A stretch of 64,000 nt of DNA from Vigna angularis (Eukaryota > Streptophyta > Magnoliopsida > Fabales > Fabaceae): contig NC_068975.1 in the NCBI RefSeq assembly GCF_016808095.1, forward strand, positions 186,001 through 250,000. Direction: 5' to 3'. How positions within the stretch are numbered: position 1 is the first letter of the stretch; every line of letters starts with the position of its first letter. The notes under the pieces were generated by a model. The model saw only the letters and a list, made by a program, of their open reading frames with translations, was not told where the DNA came from and made no database searches. Of the stretch, positions 54,323-64,000 are shown piece after piece. A program made the translations under genes and the position numbers.

Positions 54323-56943
54323 TGATACGCTGTCGTTGAAGCTATCAAATTAATACTACTTTTCAAGGCAACTTCAGTATTGCCAAGTAGTATCCAATAA
54401 AGTAGATAGGGCTAAAGTAACCCTGAGTCGTCTCCCTACGAACACGGAATTGCTTTCGAATATCTTACTCTTATGAATGTTATGCAATGCTTATGAATAA
54501 AAGTAATGGTTGAAGAATGTTTAAAGAAACTTTAAAACGATTATAATGAAATAGGCTAATTCCACTGCTTTTCCAAAATAGATTCATCATCGGTTATTCA
54601 CAGATAATTGTTCAATTGATTATTATTTAAGTTTCAAATTAATTAAAGTACATTCTTAATTAATTCGAGGGCGATCATGCATTTAACCAAAGTAAATTCT
54701 CAATCAAATGCAAAACCTTTCTAGATTATTCACAATGAATTCAACCAAAGTACATTCTCAATCAAATCCTATTGTGTTTAATTATGTCTATTCTTAAATC
54801 GCCTAACCAAATTAAAAACTAATCAATCAAAGTAAATTCTCAATTGATTATAGTTGAAATTATTACTACCAATCAAAGTACATTCTCAATTGATAGTAAA
54901 AACCAATTAATCATATGAAAATTCCTAAATTAAATCAAAGTAGATTCTCAATTAAACCTAGAAACCCTAGAACTCATATAATCAATATGCACGTAGATTC
55001 AAATACATTATGATGCAAAAATCTTTGCTTTTAATTTGATAGAGAGATGAAAGACATAGAGAGAGAACAACTTAAATCAATAATCAAAATAAACAATTGC
55101 ATTAACTCAATCTAACCTCAGAATCCATAATGGAATTACAGTAGAATAGCCCTAGATGCTTAGCTCTCCATGAATGGAGTTGAATACAAGATGAAATAAG
55201 AGAAAGAAGTGGTGAATGAATGAATGAAGTGAAGTCTCCTAGGTCTCTTTATACAGGGCTTGATTGGGCTTGAACTTTGAATATTCAGTTAATAAAATCT
55301 TTTATCTTATATCTCCCAAATAACTAAAAGATTTAGATAATTATAACATTATTTGGAAGATATTTTTTGTTGATATTCCCAAATTAAATTAATTCAACAA
55401 CTGAATTTTATCTTTTAGCTTTTCTAAATTTTCCAAAATTACACATAAGTCTTGAAATTCTTCTATCTGCACTTTAGTCCCATTTTAATTTCTGAAATTG
55501 CAAGAAAGACCCCTGTTTGACCACCTTTGACCAGAGGAGACTTGTTGACCTACTTTGACCAGTTTTGACCCAGCTTGCACGCACCAATCAGGGCTTCACA
55601 CGTGGCGGCCCTCTTTCTCCCAAAGGGCTTGCCCCTACGCTTGCGCCGCCATGAGGAAAAGAGGAGAGGCTTCCAACGTGGCCGTTCTTGCCGAAAACAT
55701 GGAGACTCGAGAATGTGGAGGCTGCCACGGTGGAGACGGCGATTTCTGTTCTGGGTTTTGCTGTGTGGTTTTTCTGAGTGTAGGTGGTGGTCATTTTGGA
55801 TGCTGGCTTGGAGGAGGTGCTCGCGATGGTGGGGTTTCACAGCGGTCTTGCACTCCGGCAATGCGAGGAAGATGTTGGTTGCCATGGAGGAAGGTGGCGG
55901 TTGAAGATGGTGGCGACGCAGATGGTACGCGAAGACGAGCACGATTGTTGTGTTGTGTGGGACTCACGATGGTGGCGGAGCGGCGCGACAAGGTTGATCG
56001 TTGGTGGAGGACGATTTGGTGTGCGATGGTGTGGCGAGGAGGAAAAGAGCGTGTGCTTTTGGGTTTACTGTGGTGGTCCAGTTGCGGAGCGGAAAGGTTC
56101 ACGGCGTGGTTGGTCAAATCTGCGGCATGGTGGTGGCACGACAGTGACGACAGCTATTGATGATGAGGGTGACGACGGATCTCGCGAGGAAGATTTTTAT
56201 TGTCCGGTGACGGGGCAGCATGGTTGAGGTGCTGTGTGGCGGGAGTGGTGGTCCGTTGATGCGCCAGCGAGAAAGGAGGAGATGAACGGTGGCCATGGAG
56301 GTTGCGGCAACGGCGGACAGTTTCACGGTGCCAGCACATGGTGGCGGCTAGGGTTCTACTGGATTAGGGTTTCTCTGATAGAGAAGACAAGGCTGACGTG
56401 GCAAGAGGCATGAGATGGCATGTTCTGGTTGGTTTATTTGGTGTGCAAAGGATTAATGACATGGCAGCTTCTCAATGGTCAGATATGTGTGTGGAGGATT
56501 TGGACACGTGGCAGAATCTGGTGAAATCTGAGTTAGGAGGGGTAGGAATAGGAAACTTAGGGAGGTGTAGTAGAAAATGCTTAGTGTTTGGCCTTGGTTG
56601 TTGGCCTGTTTCAGAAATAGGAGTGTATGTAGGGATTTTAGGAGGTGCAAGGGTAAAGTCTGTCCGTTTGGCCCATCTGTACATTATATTCCAAATAAAA
56701 CCTGATTTTGGGCCTTGAATTGCCATTTGGACCAATAGAACTTAAATTTCAGCTGCACAAATAAACATTAGAACATCCAAGAATAATTTATGCGCTAAAA
56801 CTCACTTTTTACATCTCTTTAATTCTCAAACCCAACAATTCCAATCATCACAAATCCACTTAAAATCAACCATTTAAGCACAATTATCTCATCAAAAATT
56901 TGAATTTTAAAGCATAAATGTGGGCATAAATATGCACTCATCA
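54323..56943. repeat. 2621-bp solo LTR
   Basis: TGATACGCTGTCG … GCACTCATCA with perfect duplication acgtt (54318-54322 and 56944-56948). Removing it and one duplication rejoins the copia codons for MRSKERLEVIHS. The ends resemble those of the LARD LTR (TGAT…ACTCATCA), so it is probably from an Athila-like relative. It has no primer site or internal region, so it is a solo LTR left by LTR-LTR recombination. The left third carries a hairpin array (54634-54960). 55560-56390 is GC-rich and open in several frames on both strands without any known domain. Confidence 0.88.
54634..54960. repeat. array of hairpins with conserved loop AAAGTANATTCTCA
   Basis: Six units share the core aaagta-n-attctcaa, flanked by arms that differ between units yet pair with each other: AATTAATTAA/TTAATTAATT (54636-54665), GCATTT/AAATGC (54679-54711), a weaker CAAT/ATTG pair (about 54733-54774), AATCAAT/ATTGATT (54821-54849), ACTA-CAAT/ATTG-TAGT (54864-54897) and TTAA-T/ATTAA (54930-54955). 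Confidence 0.8.
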
Positions 56944-57160
56944 ACGTTCCTTAGACCTCATCTCCAGTTGCGCTTTGAAAGGTCTTCTGGTTTGTTTTCC
57001 GATGATGCAAGATTCACACGCTCTGTGGTATAGTGATACCTAGTAACCCAGAGACTATCGCCTTTTTGCTCAACAGTTGCAGATCTCCAAAATTCAGATG
57101 TCTGAATCTCATATGTCATTTCCAATTCTCATCTACTTCTATGGTAGATAAACATTGCAT
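56944..57160 (-). pseudogene. copia GAG-pre-integrase fragment
   Basis: Minus strand reads QCLSTIEVDENWK-stop-HMRFRHLNFGDLQLLSKKAIVSG and, after a one-base shift, CESCIIGKQTRRPFKAQLEM then RSKER, the zinc-binding region before copia integrase. The usual Trp before His is a TGA stop. Homology ends near 57160, where TNP2 transposase sequence starts on the other strand. Confidence 0.8.
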
Positions 57161-57166
57161 AAGTAT

Positions 57167-59684
57167 TGTCCAACTTGTGGTTTATCCCGTTTTAAAAAGA
57201 AATCTGATAGAAACACTAGTGATGAAGGTAATGATGGTGCACCTGCTAAGGTGATGTGTTATTTGCCTATAATACCTAGGTTGAAACGTATGTTCTCTGT
57301 TAAAGAAGATGCAAAGAACCTTTAATGGCACGTTGTTGGAAGAAAGTTTGATAATCTTCTTCGACACCCCAACTGATTCACCACAATGGAAGAATATCGA
57401 TGAAACATTTCCAGAATTTCGTGCAGATCCAAGAAACTTAAGACTTGAAATTGCAATTGATGGTATGAATGCTTATGGGAACTTAAGTAGCAAACACAGT
57501 TCATGGCCAGTTATGTTGATTTTGTTGTGCATGAAGAGAAAATATGTGATGTTATCAATGATGATATCAGGTCCTAGACAACCTGGAAATGGCATTGATG
57601 TTTACTTGAAACATTTAATTGATGATTTGAAATTGTTGTGGGAAGAAGGAGTCGAAGTGTTCGATTCACATGTTCAAGAAAATTTTTGTTTGCGTGCAAT
57701 GTTGTTTTGCACTATAAATGATTTCCCTGCCTATGGAAACTTGAGCGATTATAGTGTTAAAGATCATTTTACATGTCACATTTGTGAAGAAAACACTAGT
57801 TACGTTCAATTAAAGCATGGGCAGAAGACAGTATATATAAGACATCGGAAATTCCTTCCTCATAATCACCCTTATCGTAGATTGAAAAAAACATTTAATG
57901 GAAGTCATGAGGATGAGGTTGTGTCCAAACCCCGGAATGGTGAAGAGGTGTACAACGAAGTCAAAATCATTGACATTGTGTTCGGAAAACATCATAAAAG
58001 TACCTTTGCAAAAAACATTTGGAAGAAACGATCAATATTTTTTAATCTTCCATACTGGTGTAAACTTGATGTTAGACATTGTATTGATGTGATGCACGGT
58101 GAAAAAAATGTTTGTGACAGTGTCATCGAAACTTTATTAAACATGAAAGGGAAGAGCAAAGACAAAATAAAAGCACGACAAGATTTGTCTGACATGGGAA
58201 TCCGATCTGAGTTACATCCACAAACAATAGGAAGATGCACCTATCTACCCCCAGCCTGTCACACTCTTTCTAGAAAAGAAAAACAAAGTTTTTTTAACTC
58301 TTTAAGAAGTGTGAAGGTTCCACAAGGTTATTCTTCAAATATTAGTAACCTTGTTTCTATGCAATAGTTAAAGTTAGTTGGTTTAAAGTCTCACCATTGT
58401 CATGTATTGATGCAACAATTGTTACCAGTTGTTATTCGAGGCATATTACCTCCTTTTGTTAGGGGTATTCTGACGCGTCTGAGTTTGTTCTTTAATGCCA
58501 TTTGCAAGACAGTTGTTGACCCTCGAGGTTTAGATCAACAGGAAAATGAAGGAATAAGACTACTATGTGAATTGGAGATGTATTTTCTACCTTCTTTTTT
58601 TGATATCATGGTTCATTTGATTGTTCATCTAGTCAGAGAAATTCGAATATGTGGGCCGGTTTTCTTAAGGTGGATGTACCATGTTGAAATATACATGAAG
58701 ATCTTAAAGGGATATGTCAAGAATTAGTATCGACCAGAAGCTTCAATCATAGAGCGATACGTTGCAAAAGAAGCCATTGAATTTTGTTCAAGTTATATGG
58801 CAAGTTGTGAACCAGTGGCTCTTCCCAAGAGCAGACATGAAGGAAAATGTGAAGGTAAGGGTGTTCGAGGTGTGAGAATTCAAAGTGTTAGTAGAAAAGA
58901 AGTTGATCAAGCTCATTTGTACATCTTAAACAACATTGTTGATGTGATTCCTTACATTTCTGAACACGTTAATGAAATAAAGGCATCACACCCAAGAATG
59001 AGTGAAAAATGGCATCTTAATGAACATGTCAAAACCTTCTTACAATGGTTTAAGAAAAAGATTTATGCGACTCCACATGTTTATGAAAGTCTATTGAGGT
59101 TATCTCGTGGGCCGAACACAGATGTCATTACATATGGTGGGTACTATATAAACAATATTTCTTTTCAAACAAAGGTAGAAGATGACAAAAGTAGAGTTCA
59201 AAATAGTGGGGTTACACTACAAGTTGAGGCTGTGCACTTTGCTAGTTCTAAAGACAAAAATCCAATCACAACATCCATGAATTATTTTGGAATAATATAA
59301 GAAATATGGGAAGTTGATTATGTTAGTTTTAGAGTCCCAATTTTCAAGTGTAAATGGGTTGATATAAATTATGGTGTCATGACAGATGACTTTGGTTTCA
59401 CATTGGTAGACTTTAACAAGATGAATTACACTGATGAACCATTTATTATGGCTAGTCAAGCAAGACAAATATTCTACGTAAATGATCCATTGAATAAAAA
59501 ATGGTCAATGGTTTTGGAAGGAAAAAACATGTCCGGATATGATGATGAAGATTTTCTTGATATACTTGAGACAACATTTGTTGCATCAAGACCCATTGAA
59601 GACTCAGTTGATGACGTTGCCGATGACATCCACATAATTCGTAGTTTTCACAATGAAGGGATCTGGGATAAAATAATATCTTAA
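57167..59684 (+). pseudogene. TNP2 transposase (with DUF4218 and DUF4216 regions), broken
   Basis: Begins within the zinc-finger-like CPTCGLSRFKKKSDRN, then MCYLPIIPRLKRMFS. Stops and a frameshift near 57325-57400 lead into the main frame (IDETFPEFRADPRNLRLEIA, GMNAYGNLSSKHSSWPV, MMISGPRQPGNGIDVYLKHL, KDHFTCHICEENTSYVQLKH, HCIDVMHGEKNVCDSVIETL). The DUF4218 region (HCHVLMQQLLPVVIRGILPP) follows a stop near 58367, then YRPEASIIERYVAKEAIEFC after another. The DUF4216 region spans a stop near 59300 (EIWEVDYVSFRVPIFKCKWV). The LPPW-type segment expected before CMKRKY is deleted. TNP2 binds and cuts element ends; this copy is dead. Confidence 0.9.
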
Positions 59685-59770
59685 TAGGTTTTGTAATATT
59701 TTTTTAATGACTTTATATGTAGTTTTATTCATCATATTTGAATTAGTACTAACCTTGTATATATTTTTCA

Positions 59771-62560
59771 GGTATGTCGACCTCAGACTCAGGATCAGGA
59801 CAGACCAGACGTGGTCGAGGCGTCACATGATTGTCAGATGTGACATCCGGACGCGTTGATGGGCAGAGGAGACATGTTGACATTGACCCCAGATCAAGTG
59901 TGCCATCAGGGCCAAATGCTGATAGGTTTAGGAGTTATCTGGGTAAGTTAGCAAAAAGTAATGTTTCTATCCTTCATGCATCTTGGGATGACGTCCCAAA
60001 GGTCGAGAAGAACCTCTTATGGCAAGATATTCAGGTATGTTTACTTAAAAGAAATTTGATATACTTATTTATTTGATCTTATTATGTCATTAACATGTTC
60101 TTTGTTTTAAACAGCAACATTATGACATTCCAAACATTGGACAGATTAGAAAGAAAGTGTTATCGCATATAGCAATCAGATGGAGGGATTTCAAGACAAG
60201 ACTAACACGTCTATTTGTCTTTGGAGACAAACAACATGAGAATCCACGTCAGTATTATACCTTCACAAAGGAGGAGTGGATGTAGTTTCGTGCATCTAGA
60301 GAGTCTGAGGAATGGAAGGTATGTTTCTTAACATCTACAAAGTCTTTCATGAAGTTTATTATAATTTTACACCTATTAATATACATGGTTTCACAGCGTA
60401 AAAGGTTAGCCGCCCAAGAAAGCCAAAGGCTAAATGATGCGCCACACTTGTTATCACGAGGTGGTTATGCAAAACTTTAGAAAAAAATTAAAAAGAGTCG
60501 AGCGAAGGCCTTGGGGCTTGAGTCCCCCGACCTAGCACCTGCACCTGCTAGGTACGAGCTGTGCAAGGCTGCTCAGACTAAATCTGATGGGAACATGACA
60601 TCTTCCTCAGGTGCCTTGATCTCACAAAAAATTGTAAGTTCAAATTCTAAACATTGTTTGATTGTGTATTTATCATAACATGTCTTTTAAGTAACAAAGT
60701 TTTTTTTTATGTGCAGGATGAGTTGGTTAAGCAGCAGACTCAGGGAACATTTACTAGCCAAGGTAGGGATGACATTCTAACAACGGTCATTGGAAAGCCA
60801 GAGCACCCAAGACATGTACTTGGAGTTCCTAAGGCGATTGGTCTTCATGACTACTTTGGCCCTACACAAAAAAACACTCAATCAATGAGTCAGGACGCAC
60901 TAAGGCAGATGGATCTTCAGTGGGACGAAAGACTCAACTAAAGCTTGAGATCAATGGAGCAACGATTCATGCAGCAACTACAAGAACAAAAAGAAATACA
61001 AAGAACGCTTGAAGAGAAGTTGCATTCCATGACGCAGGACACCATGGGATTGCCCACTAAAGCTCCCACAGCACCTCGTGTCAGCACTAGAGGATCATGC
61101 TTTGTTGTAGAACCTACTGAGTATAGTGGTCAATATGAGTTGTTGGTTGATGGGGATCCCCCACGCATTGTGGTTGTTAGATGAGTACTTGAGGGAGGAC
61201 AAACTATTCATGGTGTTCCCATATTATCCCACCACGTGTGTGTGACGATTGACGAGGTTCGGGATCCCCAAGCTCAGGTGCCTGTACCCACTCCATAAAT
61301 TCATTTTGTGGGGGACGCCATAGGATCATTTATAGCCTGGCCTAGAGCATTGATCATGTCACACATTGCTACTCCACAGGTATAATATTTTTATTATTAG
61401 TATTTCTATGTTAAATTTAAAAATATTTATTGATAACTTTTAAATTCTTATCTTCAATTCACACGTCCTCAGAAGCAGCCGATGCATGAGAGTCATAGGT
61501 GAAGATGATGAGATGGCTGAAGCGGAGGATGATCGTCTATCAAAGCTAATGACAAGATTACCCAGGTTGAAGAGAGGAGCATTAGAAATATACTAGTATT
61601 TGAGAGTATTTGGTCTCCTCCCCTCCATGTGCCATTATATATCACATTCAATGATGCATTGGAGATCATTGGGGGAGACAGGATGTTGAATATTTCCATC
61701 CTTCAACTACGATGCATGTAAGATAGTTAATTTTGTCTTCCATATTAGTTTTATTTAGATTCCTAGTTTCTAACAACTTAACTTTGTTGCTTTAGGTATA
61801 TAGACACAATCATTGTAGACCAAGGTCGGTCTTCCATCTACGGATTTGTTGAACCTCAGACCATTCAACCTTCTGGTAACACACTTGAAAGAAAACAATA
61901 TTATTTGCAAATTTGGATGGCTGAGTCAAATAGAGACGTATACCTTGTGTCATACATTGATGGGTATGTGTTGTTTTATGTAAAAGTTCATTAAAGTTTA
62001 CTTAATTAGTTTACTAACTATTGATGATTCATGATAGGTCTCACTGGCAGTTGATGGCCATCATTCTCAGACAATGTAGAATTATATGGTTTTGTTCGCT
62101 GCACAAAAAAGATGAAAAATGACTTGAGAAGCATGCTTCAAGGGTAAGTGTTTCTCCAAAAATGACCTTGAATTTCATGTTGACCTTAAATTTTTATGAT
62201 AAATATAGTTATATTAATTTTACTTTGTGTTTTCAATCTTAATAGAGTTATGGGTAAATCCCGAGGTCAACTAGTTCAAGTTTTGTATCCAAAGGTTGTA
62301 AGTCATTTATAGTTCTAATTCATTTTCTATGTTATTGAATGATCTAAATTCTTGACTATTTAGTGTTTCATTTTAGTGTAACAAGCAGCTAGATTCATGG
62401 GAATGTGGCTTCTATGTCATGTCTTGGATTAAGATCATCATTCGAGCTGCCATTATAGATGACTGGAATAATGATGCATACCTTCAATACATTACAAATC
62501 AAATTCATCTTTGAACATATATGAAACCATAATGAATCTTTCTTCCTTTTGTAGCCCTTC
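59771..62560 (+). pseudogene. TNPA-like CACTA gene with Ulp1-like cysteine protease C-terminus
   Basis: ATG at about 59774 (MSTSDSGSGQTRRGRG) is followed by multiple exons with GT/AG borders: DRFRSYLGKLAKSNVSI … LWQDIQ|gt, QHYDIPNIGQ … SRESEEWK|gt, KRLAAQESQRLNDAPHLLSR … and DELVKQQTQGTFTSQGRDDI, with a Gln-rich coiled-coil-like part (MEQRFMQQLQEQKEIQRTLE). The distal exons carry Ulp1 motifs: SHWQLMAII with the His, WFCSLHKK, and DSWECGFYVMSWIKIIIRAA with the catalytic Cys. Stops occur near 59829, 60284, 60478, 60939, 61182 and in the protease exons. Fused Ulp1-like domains are known in plant CACTA and MULE elements; their role is unproven. Confidence 0.8.
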
Positions 62561-62753
62561 AAGAGTACATCTCCTATACCATCGGACACAATTAGATAGA
62601 TAAGGCAAGAGTGGACAACTTATCTTCTGCAAAGATGGAGCTAGAACACTTATATTTGTTGTTGAACATTACTTACATTTAGTTTTAGTTTATATTTTGA
62701 TAGTTTAGTATTGGATTATTTTTTAGATTAAGTAGAACTTTCTTTAGTTGAAA

Positions 62754-62756
<3 letters not shown>

Positions 62757-62824
<68 letters not shown>
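62757..62824. repeat. (AT)n microsatellite in the CACTA element
   Basis: A pure AT run of about 68 bp between the protease exons and the subterminal repeats. Confidence 0.95.
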
Positions 62825-62830
<6 letters not shown>

Positions 62831-62899
62831 ATACTGTTCTAGGACAATTTTTTGTTTTCAGGTGTGGTTTTATTGTACAAATAAATTAATTTTAAAAAA

Positions 62900-63240
62900 A
62901 ATACCAGTAGACGTCTGTTAATGCCATGTCCGACGTCTATAGACGTATGATAGTGCACAAATAGACGTCCAATGAGTTATAGTGGACAAAACGTTCCAGG
63001 GCCTATAGATGTTGGATATGGATACATCCGACATCTATATAAACGGCTGGTAAACCCATATCCAACGTTTATACAAACGTCCGGTATATCCACATCCGAC
63101 GTCTATATAGACGTTTGGTATATCCAGTCCGACGTCTATATAGACGTCTGGTATATCCAGTCCGACGTATGATTAACGTCATCCACAAAGACGTCGGATC
63201 CGGATCGGATGTTAAAAGGCCAAAATAACATATGTCTAAA
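62900..63240. repeat. CACTA subterminal repeats (GACGTC words)
   Basis: About ten copies of GACGTC or close variants, in units such as ccgacgtctata/tagacgtctggtatatcc. Many are arranged as small inverted repeats (GACGTCTATATAGACGTC at about 63099-63116 and again near 63131-63148). Such arrays bind the TNPA-type protein in En/Spm. Confidence 0.85.
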
Positions 63241-63258
63241 GCCCTTTCTGCACTAGTG
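63241..63258. repeat. right terminal inverted repeat of the CACTA element
   Basis: gccctttctgcactagtg; reverse complement CACTAGTGCAGAAAGGGC. No matching left copy is present in the window. Confidence 0.75.
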
Positions 63259-63367
63259 TCTTTTCGGTTTTCTCTCAGCCATTGATTCTTCATTGTCTGA
63301 TGATGAAGATGTGGATGATCTCTCTTTTAAAGATCTTATGAAAAACTACAACAATTTGTTTGCATAG
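63259..63367 (+). pseudogene. SIRE-like gag fragment flanking the CACTA element
   Basis: Reads FSLSAIDSSLSDDEDVDDLS then FKDLMKNYNNLFA-stop, matching the acidic segment and following helix of SIRE/Maximus-type gag proteins. It is the plus-strand right flank of the CACTA insertion. The left half of this gag was lost with the element's left end. Confidence 0.55.
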
Positions 63368-63370
63368 TGG

Positions 63371-64000
63371 TGTGTTAATCGAGGCCACGACAGGACAACA
63401 AAAATCTTCGAAAATGGTACAGGAGTCGCCATCACAGTTTATTAAGAAAATTTTTGAAAAGAACCTTTAAAGAAAGAATGGTTTTCAAAACCAAATTGGT
63501 TTAAGAGTTTATTACGTGTAGGAAATACATAGCACCGTACAACATCCATCCTAAGACTTACAACATTGATGAGATTTTTAAAATATTACTTTTCTCTCAT
63601 AATCCAAACAAATATATTTGAAAAAAACTATTTTAGATTACTTATTTTTTACAACAAAAATATATGAAATTATTTATTTAGACTTGACAAAGATTGATTT
63701 AACTATTCGGTATTGTCATTCACATTGAAAAATGAAGATTATGTAGTTGTTTTTTTGTATAAAAATATTTCTGGAAAATAATTGTTTTAATGGGATTTTT
63801 ATAGTAAAAATTTAATTATCAAATAAATTTTAATACCATAAAAAAACTGCTTTAGTACAAAATTTAATTTCAATAGTTATGTTTGAACTCCTTTAAAATT
63901 AGGAGAAATTGAACGTGTATATGACTTTTATAGTAATTATTACACATTTTTATTAAAGAAGAATTAACATTAATGTAATTAATTTTAAAGGAAGTTTGTT
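63371..64000 (-). repeat. partial LTR resembling the Tat/Ogre-like LTR
   Basis: Begins tgttaatcgaggccacgac and continues with words shared, in the same order, with the LTRs at 28903 and 35922: ggagtcgccatcac, ttattaag, ttattacgtgtagg, and a gcacc–aacatccatcc stretch. Divergence is much greater than between those two LTRs, so it is a related family. It is cut by the window end; orientation is inferred from the resemblance. Confidence 0.5.

Larger units (their letters stand above)
43524..57160 (-). mobile_element. copia element, minus strand, opened by two LTR-element insertions
   Basis: Reassembled on the minus strand from right to left: GAG-pre-integrase (57160-56944), integrase (54322-53532), reverse transcriptase and RNase H (45433-43728), polypurine tract, and 3' LTR (43722-43524). 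A solo LTR (54323-56943, TSD acgtt) and a LARD-like element (45434-53531, TSD gctat) split it. The gag half and 5' LTR are missing beyond 57160, where CACTA transposase sequence begins. Coding is degraded by several stops and a frameshift. Confidence 0.85.
57160..63258 (+). mobile_element. left-truncated CACTA (En/Spm) transposon
   Basis: Two genes in the usual CACTA order (TNP2 transposase, then a TNPA-like gene with Ulp1-like C-terminus) are followed by an AT repeat, subterminal GACGTC repeats and a terminal motif ending gcactagtg at 63258 (CACTAGTGCAGAAAGGGC on the other strand). The left terminus and the transposase N-terminus are missing; the element starts abruptly at the copia remnant. 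To the right it abuts a SIRE-like gag fragment, so that was its original insertion site. Genes contain multiple stops; the element is defective. Confidence 0.88.

Noticed and set aside
55555..56227. Overlapping ORFs of up to 201 codons on both strands inside the solo LTR
   Set aside because: The block is GC-rich, which removes stop codons in all frames. The translations are Trp/Gly/Arg/Cys-rich without any domain, and frames on both strands are open at once.

Overview
This window is nuclear DNA of a flowering plant, most likely a warm-season legume of the Vigna/Phaseolus type. That assignment is an inference from the style of the repeats: SIRE-like copia LTRs studded with TCGATTA/TCGACT words, a Tat/Ogre-like element with a TGGCGACTCC primer site, and PTPD (putative plant transposon protein domain) ORFs. 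No species-specific marker gene is present. It looks like repeat-rich, probably pericentromeric chromatin containing one convincing intact host gene, a two-exon UDP-glycosyltransferase of the UGT85 type (39632-43357).

Layout. 1-3200 is AT-rich with nothing assignable. 3210-5021 is the right part of a CACTA DNA transposon carrying exon fragments of an LRR receptor-like protein and a fructosamine-3-kinase-like gene. It ends inside a minus-strand SIRE-like copia gag plus LTR (5022-7664). 7665-8034 and 18565-18889 are the two halves of an older gypsy LTR fragment, split by a young Tekay-type gypsy element (8040-18564, TSD gctta). The unsplit relative of this site lies at 38097-38880. 18890-20011 is another gypsy end. 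20012-28698 is a SIRE-like element that keeps gag but has lost pol and carries a PTPD gene; a solo LTR (24782-26201, TSD attct) sits inside that PTPD ORF. 28903-37175 is a deleted Tat/Ogre-like element that splits an unidentified multi-exon gene fragment (28699-28902 and 37176-37610), followed by another CACTA end (about 37860-38096).

Downstream of the glycosyltransferase, a minus-strand copia element (43524 to about 57160) has been opened twice. One insertion is a very young non-coding LTR element (LARD-like; 45434-53531, two LTRs of exactly 3037 bp, TSD gctat). The other is a 2621-bp solo LTR (54323-56943, TSD acgtt). At about 57160 the copia remnant is joined to a left-truncated CACTA element with TNP2 and a second gene ending in a Ulp1-like protease domain. 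Its right terminus is at 63258. The window closes in a gag fragment and the beginning of an LTR resembling the Tat/Ogre-like one.

The most unusual signals are structural. Three unrelated LTR elements carry arrays of short hairpins whose loops are conserved while their stems change in a compensating way (49830-50306, 54634-54960, and 9737-10171 with its copy at 17490-17924). The Tekay-type element has a 5S-rRNA-derived segment and a second tRNA-Met primer-binding site between its real primer site and gag. All coordinates were read by eye; no alignment or database search was run.
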